Assembly: GCA_021234155.1 (NCBI GenBank)
Contig: JAJEKV010000077.1
Span: 3,314,472-3,378,471, forward strand
DNA: 64,000 nucleotides
Direction: 5' to 3'
Origin: Isoetes taiwanensis
Taxonomy: Eukaryota > Streptophyta > Lycopodiopsida > Isoetales > Isoetaceae
Shown here: piece after piece, positions 11,563 to 23,417 of the stretch
Position numbering within the stretch: position 1 is the stretch's first letter
Layout: every line of letters starts with the position of its first letter
Program-made: the position numbers and the translations under genes
Notes under the pieces: generated by a model
What the model was told of the DNA's origin: nothing
The model's input: only the letters and a program-made list of their open reading frames with translations
The model's database searches: none

Positions 11563-11760
11563 ATCATCACATGTTTCAATCTTTGTTGTCCCATATGGGC
11601 TTATCACATAATTCATTCTTTTGTTGCTGCATTTGGTGTCATTGTCCATATATGTAGGCGCAATAATAGGAACCACAAACTAAAGCAAGAATAATTTTAT
11701 AATCGTTTTAACATATCCACTACAATATACAATATGGAAGATTTTTATTATAATATCTAG
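11563..11760. repeat. Right half of the split dispersed repeat
   Basis: ATCATCACATGTTTCAATC and following sequence match 16398-16590 closely. The first 10 bp duplicate 8889-8898. Confidence 0.75.
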
Positions 11761-14170
11761 CACAATAATAGGGGGTTTCTTTTGCATTGTTATACACCTT
11801 TTTCAATGACTTTTATATGATTTGGTGGTCATATTACATTAGGTGTACTAGTTGGTACATCTAGAGTGCACCAAGTATTTGCATGTAACTTGTGCTATTT
11901 TTTTTCCCTTCTTAATGGTCAAGATCAAAGGGCTAAGTCTAAACTTCCAAAGAAATGGTTCGTTTTGCTTTTTCTCCCTTGGCTAGAAAAGAATTGTTGG
12001 TGGTCGTGGGCGTGCCTAGATGCTTGCCAAATAGGGACAGCAGCGTTCAGACTATAGTAAGGCACCGCAGTGTTATGCTCCAAATGCGGCGGATGCAAGC
12101 ATGTGTAGGTAGACTTTCGCAATATTTTCATGTTCAAGAGTTATTCAGATGCTCTGTTATTTAGGAATCAGACGCTTTTTCCAGCGGCCATCAAATAAGA
12201 ATCCCTGCTAGTGGAGAAGTCAAGTTTTGAATTCGAAATCACGAGGACTCCAATCTGAATGATTGCTTTACTTTGGTTGAATTCAAAAGACCGAACCGAG
12301 ATTTGGATTTTGGATAGTGGATGGGGATTCAAGAGAAACTATCCTACCCTAAAAGGCAAAAGGGATGCGTCCATGCATGTCTAAGAGAAGGCATGTTTTC
12401 ACAGCTATGATATTTGCAGTGGCTTCCTTGTTTGATTTGCAACTGTTTAAAGGATCAAGCATGAAACAACTAGGTATATTCTAGGTATGTATGGTTCTAC
12501 ATCAAGTTTGTTGGCCCTTTTGTTCAAATTTCTCTCTAAATGACAAAAGGAATCCATAAAGGGAGCAATCAGGGTTTCATTTGTGCTTTTTGAATACTCT
12601 GAACAAAGAATATTCTTGGAGCTGGACAGATTATGAGCAAGTACTGATGTTGATAACCATTTAATTGACTCTTGCATCTAACTTCTACAGCAAGCAAGCC
12701 TACTCTGCCGCACAAATCAACTGCCTCATTTGATTGTAGATGTGGATCAGAAACATTTAGAAGAAGGCCTCTTTGAGTGTAATGGTTTACTGTAGATTAG
12801 ATGACTTTTTGAAGCCTTTCAAGATGCGTGTGTTCATGTGTTAAAGAAATGCCAGCCGGAATTTAAACGCCAGCAGGAACACCATGAGCTTGTGAATTTT
12901 CAAAAACCTTTGTAGCTAATCTGTCAGGCCAAGCTCGAATTTTTTCATTCTCAAATTCTTGATTTTCACACGAACATACAGAGAGCCGGTATGAATTGAA
13001 TAAAGCTTGTTGGTTTAATTCATTACTTTGCTTTGTTTGCTCCCTCATAATGATTCATTTTATTGCAGATTTGCAAAGCAATTACTTACTGTCTGTCTAG
13101 GTCATGTTCTTCCCGCTGCAGTTTCTGGGCCAAAGGATTTACTGCCTGTGTTAAGGTCTTGTTGCAATGGCCTGTTCCTCAAGTCTGGCAGAAGTTAGTG
13201 TAAGTGAATTGAGACTGTGATAGGCTATAGAAATTAAGCAAGAGTGATTCTTTCACATTTCAATGTGTTGTATTTAACTGGCACATTAATGCATGATCTC
13301 ATGAAACGTTTTCAAAGGATGTCCTGCAGCGTTTTGCTAATGTAAACTACATCAATATCATATACAATCTGCAATAATTATATAAGCAGCAATAGGGTTA
13401 TTTTGACAACAAACTTAAATGTAGTAAAACGATCATTTCTTATGGATTTTGTGAATATGAGAAATCATTTTATGTTATGCTTGCAACAGAGAAGGATATC
13501 TTCTATTTTTGGAACATTTATTCTACCTCCCTTTTCTTTTTTCTTTTACTTTGTTGTAATGATTTTTGGGCACTTTCATTGAAGATAGCTTCGCCACTAC
13601 ACCTAGAGATGCAAGGAATTCTTATCTGATGGCTCCGTAAATCTTGGGTTTGCCTTCTAGTTGTGTTTTGTAATTGGATTACATGCATAAGTGTTTCTAA
13701 CGTTGTTACAAGCATAAATATTAGTAAAATTTGTAAAACTATTACATGCATTTATGCCATCCTTAGTGTCCGAAGGCCTTTATTAAGGCAGAAGCCCCTT
13801 TTTTTAATATAACTACCAACACATCAATATAATTAACATTAATTAACATAAATCATTGCATCCAACATATTTAAATTAAAATCCCCCTAAAACCCCTTGT
13901 TTGGGTGCATATTCACCACCGGGGGTTACGAGGGGCAACGAAATTTAAAAACTTGCAATACATGTACAAAATTAACACCATTAAGTACATTCCCGTAAAC
14001 CTTCTAGTGTTTTGCAAACCTCAATATTCATTATACAAAAACTTATACAAGCATGTCCCACAAACGAGGATCACTATGTACGGTCCAGATCAAGGAATAA
14101 AGGGTAAATATGCCCATCCGACAGCTCTCGGTGTCCGGAGTAACTCCCCGTGTGAATATACATCCCTCTT
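11761..14170. other. Intergenic, no supported gene
   Basis: AT-rich DNA. A minus-strand frame at 12863-13048 (EQTKQSNELNQQALFNSYR...) has protein-like composition but is followed by stops and has no recognised domain. No RNA gene or mobile element border was found. Confidence 0.4.
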
Positions 14171-14171
14171 T

Positions 14172-14518
14172 TTCTGGAAAATGGTAAGTCCCTAAACTTC
14201 TATACTCAATATCACGAGTTCAATGCCTCGTTGTGAAAGTGGCCATGCATTGTTGTAAAATTGGTGGGAGAAATTGGTGGGAGAAGGACCTACTTCAGCC
14301 ATGCATGTATAGTGGTACGGGCAGGACCCACTTGGATGTGTTGTAAATTATCCCATAAGTTATGGCTTTTCGTGGATGTTAAAATACTTAACTATCTATC
14401 TTCCTGTTATTGTACTACATACTGCCTAGTGTCCATGTCCATGTTATTGTCACATGTCCAGTTGGATGCTGCCTAGTGGCGTGACGTTAAAATACTATCT
14501 ATCTATCTATCTATCTAT
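14172..14518 (+). mobile_element. SINE-like element(s) with TATC tail
   Basis: A pol III B-box-like GTTCAATGC (14218-14226) sits in a stem ACGAG/CTCGT. It is followed by a conserved body (GAAAGTGGCCATGCATTG..., GGACCTACTTCAGCC...) and a 3' end GTTAAAATAC plus (TATC)n at 14495-14518. An internal TATC tract near 14392 suggests two head-to-tail units. Copies recur at 15173 and 16600. A 14 bp tandem duplication (GGTGGGAGAAATTG) lies at 14262-14288. Confidence 0.6.
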
Positions 14519-15172
14519 TTAAACGGGTGCATCTTGACAACCTCAGTTGTCGGATCCGTCGTTCTCTCTATATATTATGGTCATTTATAATTGGGGCGCC
14601 TATGATTTTGAAATATGAAGTACGGGCTCGCCTAAGGTCTGGAATATAAAATAAGGGGTCTTAGACCTCTATATGGGTACGCTTAATACGGTGATAGAGT
14701 GTACCACCCAAAGTACTTTTTAGGGAGTGCAAAACTACCCAAAAAAAGTACCCAGCATTGGGTACTGGAAACTTGCATAAATGGATCATAACTCCTTATT
14801 TAACAGTTGATTCCTGCATTTTAGCCTCTTATAGCATTGGTATTATCTTAATACTACAGATTGACATGTTATTGGCTTTTATTTTGCAAATCTTTGATTA
14901 ATTTCAATGGAAATAAAAAACAGAAAATGCCGTACCTAATGCAAGTACTTTTGAAGGTTCCAAAAGTGGTATACCGTAGCATGCTCTCACCCGGGGCTTG
15001 AACCTCTACCTAAATTGAATATTTCAAAATATGAAATAATGGGCTTGAACCTCTATCAAGATTATTAATGTCCTAATAAGATTGGTTTGACTAATAACTA
15101 GCAAGGTAATGGGGTTATTTTTGGAACTCATTTTTTTTTCTTCTTTTTTCTAAATAACAACTCATTTCCAAA
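14519..15172. other. Intergenic, nothing recognised
   Basis: AT-rich, with repeated phrases such as GGGCTTGAACCTCTA near 14995 and 15042. No gene or element border is supported. Confidence 0.4.
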
Positions 15173-15405
15173 CTATCATGCCTAAGGTCATGGGTTCAAG
15201 GTCTTGTTGTGAAAGTGGCCACGATGATTGTAAAGTTAGTGAAAGAAGGACCACATCAGCCACGTACAGTGGTAGGGCCAGGTCCCATTTGGGTGTTTAT
15301 CCCATAAGCTTCAAGCTTCGTGGATCGTTAAAAAAATATATATTTATCTCTCTATCTAACTAGCTACCTACCTATCTACCTACCTATCATTCTATCTATA
15401 TAATT
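15173..15405 (+). mobile_element. SINE-like copy, TATC/TACC tail
   Basis: Same family as 14172: GGTTCAAGGTCTTGTTGTGAAAG, then AGGACCACATCAGCCACG, CCCATAAGCTTC and a tail of CTATC/CTACC repeats (15340-15400). The B box is mutated at its last position. Confidence 0.6.
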
Positions 15406-16334
15406 GTTTTAGATGTCTTTTTCCCCTTTTCTGTTTTTGAAGAATGAAGCAAAAAGTTTATTAATCAAATATGAAAAGTACAAAAAGTGCTAAATGTATA
15501 AACATAAGAAGATGCCATAGGAACACGAGCCTGAAGTATTATGTGCTTACTCTAGAATAGGAGTCTAATGATAAGGACAAATTTGAAGATATTAAATGCA
15601 AATATGTTCCCTCGCTTATGGCTCAAGGGAGGAACACTTGTAAGCCATCAGTGTCTTATCATATGCCACAACAATAACACCGCTGCGTAAAAGCCGGACC
15701 AAGATGGAATGCCCTTTGTCAGTTAGGGGCATGCTTTTGGAGTAGGATGCCGAAAAGAAGCATCAACAGTCCATTGCCTTTATTGAAAAAAAACCAGCCG
15801 TGACCCGCCTAATTCCGATAATGAAAAAGAAAAAATGCTTAAGAGTCTCAACGTTTGAAAGGTACAAAGAGCCATATTGCGGATATGCGAAGATCATAAC
15901 GATGCTTAGGAAGGCATTAACATGTTAAGCATATGTGGATAACCCGCCACCAAAGTACAAAAGCTTTAGGATGGAGCAACTTATCGTAAAACCAATGCCA
16001 CGTATGACGAGATTCGGGCAGTGGAATCTATAGGCACCACCCATCTGACAACGGGGAGGGGTCAGAAAGCTAAGAGGAGGCAATATCTTTCAACCAACAA
16101 AGTGCTTGCCTTTGTGGATATTTTTGACGACCCCCAAGTCAGCATTTCTGAAACACCAACTTGCACCATAAGAGGTAAATTTTTGCAACCTTCCCCTATA
16201 AAGACCAAATACAGACACATCCCAATGGGAGAGTAGAATTTTTGCGTGAAATTTAGGCCAAGACAATAGGCGACCTGTTTCGTACCATGCTTTAAAAGAG
16301 ACGACACCCGCGAAGACCCATCGTCATTGGAAAA
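15406..16334. other. Intergenic with a weak minus-strand protein trace
   Basis: Minus-strand frames at 16062-16346 (94 residues) and about 15880-16010 contain phrases such as HWFYDKLLHPKAFVLWWRVIH, which vaguely recalls the zinc-finger-like C-terminal domain of plant LINEs. It is too degraded to call. Confidence 0.3.
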
Positions 16335-16590
16335 AGGGGTCGACATTGGAAATAGAGAACTATGTATGGCAAATGCAAATTAGGTTATAAAGATAATCAT
16401 CACATGTTTCAATCTTTGTTGTCCCATATGAGCTTGATCACATAATTCATTCTTTTGTTGCTGCATTTGGTGACATTGTCCATATGTAGATGCAATAATT
16501 GGGACTATAAACTAAAGCAAGGATAATTTCACAACCATTTTAACATATCAACTACAATATACAATATGCAAGATCTTCATTATATTAAGA
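16335..16590. repeat. Intact copy of the dispersed repeat (empty site)
   Basis: Contiguous version of 8829-8898 joined to 11563-11760. ATCATCACAT occurs once. This copy shows what the target looked like before the HUH element was inserted. Confidence 0.75.
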
Positions 16591-16595
16591 TATCC

Positions 16596-16745
16596 CTCTG
16601 TTTCTGGGAAATGGGTCCTGTGGTAAGTTCCTAAAATTCTATACTCAAGGTCACGAGTTCAATGCCTCGTTGTGAAAGTGGCATTGTTGTAAAATTGGTG
16701 GGAAAAGGACCTACTTCAGCCATGCATGTATAATGGTAGGGGCGG
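16596..16745 (+). mobile_element. SINE-like copy, 3' truncated
   Basis: CCTGTGGTAAGTTCC, B box GTTCAATGC (16657-16665) and GGACCTACTTCAGCCATGC as in the 14172 copy. It stops where the satellite begins. Confidence 0.6.
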
Positions 16746-17310
16746 TGTGGCGCCCTTGGCGCTTATATAGGGCAACCTCTCGGTATAGCCAAGGACCTTT
16801 TCCATCTAACGGCTACGTCGTTATGAGCCCTCTATCTAACTTCGCGTCTAGGTAGGGCGTTGCTCTTGGCGCTTATATAGGGCAACCTACGGTATACAAC
16901 GAAGGACATTTTCCATCCAACGGCTACCCGTCGTATGAGCCCTCTATCTAACTCGGGCGTCTGAGGGTGGCGGACTTATCGAGTAGAGGGCCAACGGCTA
17001 CCGTCAGATGAGCCCTCTATCTAACTCGTGTCTTGCCGTAGGCGGTTAATGACGCTCCTTTGGCTATATATAGGGCAACCTACGGTATCTGACGAAGGAC
17101 CTTTTCCATCCAACGGCTACACCCGTCGTATGAGCCCTCTATCTAACTTCGGCGTCTAGGGTGGCGGACTATCGGTAGAGAGGCTAGGCTCCTCATGCTT
17201 ATATAGGGCAACCTACGGTATAACGCAGGACCTTTTCCCATCCAATCGACTACCCGCCGTATGAGCCCTCTATCTAACTTCGCGTCTAGGGTGGCCAATC
17301 TATCGAAGTA
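16746..17310. repeat. Satellite of ~110-135 bp units, about 5 copies
   Basis: Each unit has ATATAGGGCAACCT, GGACCTTTTCCATCC, AACGGCTACCCGTCGTATG and AGCCCTCTATCTAACT (about 16824, 16938, 17008, 17132, 17264). The third unit lacks its first half. Copies differ mostly by short indels at CG-rich spots such as ACTTCGCGTCTAGG against ACTTCGGCGTCTAGG. Confidence 0.8.
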
Positions 17311-19078
17311 GGGGCAAAACCCCATTGGGGACATCAAAAGTGCTTCAAGTAGGTATACCCCATACATGATTAATTCAACTAGAAGAAATGCATTTATAAC
17401 AAATGAGATTGCAACTGAACATCCATCCGTCCATAATTGAACATCTATCAAATATGTAACTTCATCTTATGGGAAGGCAATGTTGTAACAACACGTTGTT
17501 ATGAAAGCCCAACAATGCCGGCCATCCATCAATAGTACAAGTTTGACATATGATACTAAAACTCAATGGTAATAACATAATGAGGCAAATTGTGGAGGGG
17601 CGGGGATGGATAAAAGATGATAGATTGTATGACCATAAATATATGAGGTATCTTTTTTCATCGCTCCTTGTTGCCTTGTTGCCTTTTCATCACCACTGCC
17701 TTATGGGTGACTCACATGAGCTATTTTTTCTTCAGCGCCGAAACTAAGTTGAGTCAGCAAGGGACAGCAAGAATGGCTGACCCCACGCCATTTGACAACA
17801 TCAGTAAGGCAGACCGGATTCTACAGGTTTTGGTGGGGCGATTTGTCATTCTTGACAAGAATGATTCAAGAAGCTGCAAAAACGGTGATCCACTTACCTT
17901 GACGTTCTTGGAAGGATTAGACGCCACGTCCACCTTGATATAGCTCTATTACCTCGAGGACCTTCCATTTACCAAGAGCCTCGGGCCGTTCTCTTTTCAT
18001 CCATTTCAATCTATCCACATAAAAATAGGAGACCTTTGCCTTAGTGCGTGTAACGTTCATAATCGACACGCCCTTAGCCAACCGAACAAACCGCCTTTGG
18101 CGTTTTTATGAGTAATCACTTCACCCATTTATCTTGCTCTGTCTAAAACGCTGATACTCAAAATCCACTTGAGCATCTCTCATGGGGTCCAATTCTAATC
18201 TCTCCCACTAGAACTATGCTCGTCCTCGGGAGCATCACAAACCATAGACCACACCCATCCCATGGTGTCCAAAACCAAGTCATGACCTCTCCCACTAGAA
18301 CTATGCTCGTCCTCGAGCATCACAAGACCATAGACCACACCATCCCATGGTGTCCAAGACTAAGTCATGACCTAACGTCCAACGGTATTATACGGGCCAT
18401 ACTTGCCCCCATGGAGACTCGAACTCGAGCCCCGCCTGCGATACCAAAATGTAACGTTCTAACCGGCATGCCCTTATTAACCGGGCAAAACCGGCCCGGC
18501 GTTTTATGAGTAGTCGCTTCTACCCATTTATGCTGGTGTCTCGTAAACACGACTCGAGCATCTCCCATGGGTTTGTTACAGTGCCTGTACTATCCACATT
18601 CTTGTCAGAACATAGGCCTGGACGAACCAAAGTCTTTATCATGTATTCCACTCTTCATATCTGCACCTGTGCACTAACAGACAGATCCAGACAATGGGTT
18701 GCCATGCTCCGGACCATCGCCATCACCTGGGAAACTAAAATAGAAACTCCTCAAACACCTTTGACTATTTGACTATAGCTAAGTAACAGATGAGTTCGTG
18801 TACTTCTACTTAGACTCTCTCGTACAAAACTCACTAGAAAATTTCTCTCAAACCTCTATATCCACGTCAGCTTCATACGATTTTTGCATACAACACATTA
18901 ACTTTAGATTTTCTTATGCAATAAACGTCTCTTTCTTCAATTACACAACATAATGGAGACTATGGAGTATAAGCAAGAAAAACCAAACTAAAAATTAGGC
19001 TATTTCCTGATACGAACAAATAAATATGTTCTAGAACGATTTAAATTTGGGTGTAACTTCTTTTATTTTTCCACGGCT
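17311..19078. other. Intergenic with duplicated blocks
   Basis: No gene is supported. A block holding CCCACTAGAACTATGCTCGT is tandemly duplicated (about 18201-18293 and 18294-18372). A second block (GTAACGTTC ... TTTATGAGTAATCACTT) occurs near 18050-18150 and again near 18450-18535. The minus strand near 18415-18430 has the tRNA-like GAGTTCGAGTC, so a SINE relative is possible. Confidence 0.45.
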
Positions 19079-20870
19079 ATGGCGGAAAATCGAGGAAATG
19101 AGTTTTGGCTTCTCCTTTCTATCTACGTCAAATCCTTTAAACAAAGTTCTCATCATCCTTCTTCCTTAGGCCAGTCTGTTGTATCAATGCTGGAGCGCCT
19201 CCGGTTCTTCACAGATTGCCAAAATCTAGCAGCTATGAAATCCATTGTCCAACAACTGCAAGTTCTTGGAGTCCAGTTGCCTTTTGAATCGCGGAAAACA
19301 GTGGCTTCCAGCCTCTTTCAAAGAGCTCTGATCTCAGATTCAGTAGAAACGGCAAAAGAATGCATCGATTTTGCTAAACAGATTGTAGATTTCAACTTTT
19401 GTGCGATTCTTGATTCCGTCCAACAGGCGAGCTCTATTGTTCGAAACAGAGAGCAATTAGATGCAGACCAGTTTGACTACATGATGTTCGTGATTGAAGA
19501 AGAAATCTGTTGGTATATCTTAGAGGAGCCTCGGTTGGTTGAGGTAAAAACGTTTCCCCCAAAATTTGACCGTCGTTTTAGGTCATAAGAAACAGAAGTT
19601 TTGGTTTTTATTTTAGGATTAGGAGTAATTTCTTCTCTTTGATCATTAGTATGCCCTGGAAGAAAACAAGACATTCTTGAAGATCATAATCTTATTAGGC
19701 TGTATGAAAACAGCAGGCTTGCTAATATTCTACACAAAGGCTTGCAATCTAAGGCTTCCAAGGTTCGTCTTCAAGCTTTGAAGGTTGCAACAGCATGCAG
19801 TTTCCACTCAAAAATAGCATTTCTCAAGTTGCTTCCTATCTATGAAGCAGCCCTCTGTTTGGAGGACTTTGAATTACGGGAATATGCAGTGGCATCTTTG
19901 ATGGACATCATTTACATGCACCACCATTGCCTCAACTTTGAGGATGTGAGCCATTTACTGCTGCATTCACTTTATGCTCCAACAATGAAGATGCAATTTG
20001 CTGCAGTGGTAGGGTGTGGTAAGTCATTAATAATGGATGTATTTGTGTCTTATTCATTTTCTCTTCTTTAAAAGATTAATTTGAAGAGAGGTATAACGTT
20101 TTCATGCTGAAGGCATCGTCAGAAAAGAATGACCCAGATTGAATTTGTAAGCAGATTCGTTAGTTAGCACTGGAGACTGAATTTTAATATGTTTGTCTTT
20201 AGGTTGCTTGCTAGTTGCTTCTGCTTTGGCATATATGCATGCACGTGATGTGCCTTGAAGGGCTGGCACTCTAGAGTAGGGCATATAAACTTTAAAGAGT
20301 GGATATAATAGCATTTCAAATTTTGTGACACTTTCTAGTGGAGTGTAATAAGCATTTCAAATTTTCTGACACTTTGTTTGCAGGTAGGCTGCTATTATTT
20401 GACTGCTTTGAGGATCAAACAGAATGTTTGTTGAGTGCCATGATTGAGAGATACGTGTACACGCCTCCAAAAAACATTCCAATGTAAGTCATTCTATGGA
20501 TGTATCTAAGAATCAGAAATTCCCTGCCTCCTTGATAATGCTTGATTGATACAGAAAAGGAGAATTTTTGACTGGTAAGCTTTGCATTTGTTTTTCCAGA
20601 AGTATTCTGGGAACAAACAGCAGCACCAAGATCAGATTGCCAACACTTTGGTATATTTGATATTGAGAAGATAGAACAAGGGGTACTTGTGGTAGACCAG
20701 GTTAATTCTATGATCATCAAAACATGAGGAAAAAATGAAGAGGTGAGATGCTTACAATTAGCAATCAAGTTTGGTTTAAGCTTGGCTGATGACATCTTGG
20801 ATTCTATAATGGACGGCCTTGCAATGAATGAGATAACAACCTCCAAGGAGAAATGCCTAAGTTGGTTATT
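19079..20870 (+). pseudogene. HEAT-like gene, probable condensin CAP-G-like, with lesions
   Basis: Exon 1 is 19079-19543 (MAENRGNEFWLLLSIYVKSF..., helical); the GTAAAA intron ends at ATTAG (19649). Exon 2 (19650-20018) has helical repeats such as VRLQALKVATACSF and LREYAVASLMDIIYMHH. A GTAAGT intron ends at CAG (20383). Exon 3 (20384-20483) continues GRLLLFDCFEDQTECLLSAM before GTAAGT. A further coding stretch (about 20590-20870) includes LHLFFQKYSGNKQQHQDQI. The order (helical repeats, a GxxKLLL-like helix, a short acidic linker, an xxFF helix) matches my recollection of CAP-G, the HEAT subunit of condensin, which compacts mitotic chromosomes. Exon 2 needs a frameshift near 19660-19670, and the last part has stops. 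Alternative: another HEAT/ARM protein. The sequence resembles ordinary host exons rather than a transposon. Confidence 0.5.
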
Positions 20871-21377
20871 TTGAAATTGGGCCTCTAGAGTATGTGAAAT
20901 TGTAAATCATCCAGCATATAGTTTTAAGCCAGGAAGGAGTGTACATTATGAACATTGTTTTTCTTGGTTACTTTAAACAGTTGTATTCAAGTTTAACATC
21001 CTCGAAATTCACGACTCTTCTCTTCTTAATTAGAAGCATTAAAATTACTCCTCTCTTCTTAATTAGAAGCATTAAAATTACCAGCCATTGGCCATTGGGA
21101 TGCCCTAGCTTTTTGTAGAGAGTACTGAAGATGTTGGATTTGCATATTGTAAGTTTATGCATGTTGATGTTGCATGAGACATGAGATTTCGCACCATAGT
21201 GATCAACCTCACCCATAATTGGGTAGCATCTTCTTAAGAAAATTGTTCACAGTAACTATATGCCAACATGTGATGGTCCATCTGCCTGACCAACGGCATT
21301 CTTCGCGTCGTATGATACAAGCTACTACGAAATTTCTCTTATAAATAAGATGATGTAGCATCTGCAGTTGATCATGA
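20871..21377. other. Intergenic with a 33 bp tandem repeat
   Basis: Two copies of a 33 bp unit (TCTCTTCTTAATTAGAAGC...) at 21019-21051 and 21052-21084. Nothing else is recognised; it may include the end of the CAP-G-like gene. Confidence 0.5.
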
Positions 21378-21835
21378 TGGCATCTACATCTCCATCATCT
21401 TCTAGTAAGTGGCCACGCCAGGAAACCCCTCTGGCCCGCCCTGAGCTTCCTGTGGACATCACCCTTGTCGTAGTGATGAAGAGATTCAAAGAAATTTTGA
21501 AGAGAATAGTCGTCTAGCGGCGGAGAATATCGAGATGGCGGACAGATTGTCCTTCACGAGGGGGCTTCTCCATGAGCGAGACATCGAGGCCGCAGAAACC
21601 TTCGCCTTGTACCAAGAGGCGAATCGGCACAGGACCGATTCAGTTGAAACTGCCCACACTATTTCTTTGGCCCTAGAGGAAATGGAGAAGAAGCTTCGAG
21701 CTATGGAGAGCTCTTGCTGGAGAATATCGATGGTTTTGTCTTGCTCCTCCAACAAGATTACCTGCCCGGCAACGATGTTCTCATACTCTGCAAGCTTGTC
21801 CTCCCGCTCATCGAGTTGAACGCGGGCAGGTAATC
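21378..21835 (+). pseudogene. Coiled-coil protein gene with inverted 3' segment
   Basis: ATG at 21378 opens a Ser/Pro-rich start (MASTSPSSSSKWPRQ). After a one-base shift near 21470 the frame continues as a charged helical region (EENSRLAAENIEMADRL ... ISLALEEMEKKLRAMES) to about 21705. From there to 21830 the convincing coiled-coil frame is on the opposite strand (LDEREDKLAEYENIV, LLEEQDKTIDILQQELS). The two halves together would make one long coiled coil, so the 3' part seems inverted. A 16 bp perfect inverted repeat (CAAGATTACCTGCCCG) at about 21757-21772 and 21822-21837 marks that segment. The function is unknown; no enzyme motif is seen. Confidence 0.4.
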
Positions 21836-22039
21836 TTGTAACAATTTTTCCAACTTTAAACAAAGTAATTTTTTTTATTACTGTCCTGGACAACATCACA
21901 CCATGCAAAGTCACATGAATGCAAATAATAGCAAAGATGAGTTTTCGCGCCATACGATCCAAATATGATCGTACAACGCGAAAGTATACTTATGCAAACG
22001 ACGACGTAGACACGTACTTCGCGTCGTACGAACACACTA

Positions 22040-22770
22040 TTACAAGTAGGCTTTACCGATTCTTTGTCTCTTAGATTTCCAGTCTTGCAATGCTTGTGGG
22101 GCCCTAGAACATTGCCACGCGAGCTTCCGTTTCCTCTTCAACATTATGCCAATGGTGTTTACCACTTCTGGGTTGCTCCTTAAAGCCACCTTCTTAGCCA
22201 TCGCCCTTCTATAGAACCACTCTGTCATCTGTCTGAGAGAGTTGGTTCCCACATTTCCACCCCCTCTTTGAGTGTTCCGATGATGAGGATATTTTAGCTT
22301 GTTTATGTGACTTCTCCATGCCTTGTGCATTCCAGACTGCTAGGCTACCATACTTCCGAAAAACCAAGGTGCATGAGCCCGAAAGATGTGCAAGTGGTGC
22401 ATGACTTTGCTCTCTCCCCATGCATCTATGTAAGCCTTAATAAATTTGTTATTTGCTTGGACAAACATTTCTGCATCTTTTTTTATGAGGTCCATTCTTT
22501 GAATGTATGGGAACAATTCAGATAACGCATTCCATGCTTTTGTTTTTCCTCAATGCGGAACGAATGCCATCTGTGCGGTCTTGTTCGCATCAACCAACAA
22601 TTTTCCATATTCATAGACCTTTTCATCCATACTGTTTTTGTTGGAAGCCTCCTTACGATTCTTTATAAAGCGGCGTGCTTTCACCCCTCCAATTGACACC
22701 TTACGAGGCACACTTGTTCTTCCTGACCTTTTCTCATCGAGTTCTAATGTAACGAACCTAGTGGCTTACC
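22040..22770 (-). pseudogene. Transposon-type protein, C-terminal part, frameshifted
   Basis: Minus-strand pieces in successive frames read: a basic start (RKVSIGGVKARRF), a helical part (MDLIKKDAEMFVQANNKF), HHLHIFRAHAPWFF, KYGSLAVWNAQGMEKSHKQAK, then HHRNTQRGGGN and LRQMTEWFYRRAM. The order HxxH - LAVWxxxGMEKSH - NTQxGGG - WFYRR is a layout I recall from uncharacterised transposon-derived proteins in algae, bryophytes and ferns; the family has no name I can give with confidence. Frames change near 22280 and 22350, and one stop lies near 22555. The N-terminal half of the same sort of protein may be at 27230-27900. Confidence 0.45.
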
Positions 22771-23182
22771 TTGTTTCAGTATAAGATTGTGTAGATCATC
22801 TAAAGGCCTTGTTGGTATGTGTCCATGGGTTCATGCTAGTGGTAGCATTTTTTAAATATAAAAATACAGTAGCTAAGGTTATTTAAAAACCTTAATATAT
22901 GAAATCCAAATGGGTGAGCACCATAAAAATAGAAATAGGGGAAGAAAATCGTGGCTGTATTAAGAAGTATCATGCAGGCAAATAGCAAATAAGGCAGGAT
23001 TAGACTTGTAGCATGCAGGATTTACACCTGGCAGATCTACACCGCGTGAATTAGAGAAGGAGGTGGAGAAGACAAGAGAACCTAAGTCGGATGCAAAGGA
23101 AGCATAGATCGACGGAGCGTGAGGCATATCCAAGAACCGAGGTGGGTTTTGTTGTGATTCGTTGGCTTGTGTAGGCTGCCAT
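22771..23182. other. Intergenic, nothing recognised
   Basis: No gene or repeat border is supported up to the GATTA target duplication at 23183. Confidence 0.4.
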
Positions 23183-23187
23183 GATTA

Positions 23188-23403
23188 TGTTAATATATGA
23201 CAATCCTCCACCTCAGCAATATAAGCCACGTCATCAATGTGATGTGGCAATCCACATAAAGAGTCATGTCTGTTATGAAGAGTCGCATCTGTTCATGTAG
23301 GAGTCTACATATTAAGCTACGAGGAGTTTTTTCCCACGATTTTCCCATTGAATATACCGTGACTATATTAGTTATCTCCTCGCCCCTCTCTATATTATTT
23401 ACA
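23188..23403 (+). repeat. 5' LTR, 216 bp
   Basis: TGTTAA...TTTACA, matching 25477-25691 with about a dozen small differences. Confidence 0.9.
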
Positions 23404-23417
23404 TGGTATCGTGAGCC
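23404..23417 (+). promoter_or_regulatory. Primer-binding site
   Basis: TGGTATCGTGAGCC directly after the LTR; it matches the plant initiator-tRNA-Met site TGGTATCAGAGCC apart from an indel at CG. Confidence 0.75.
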
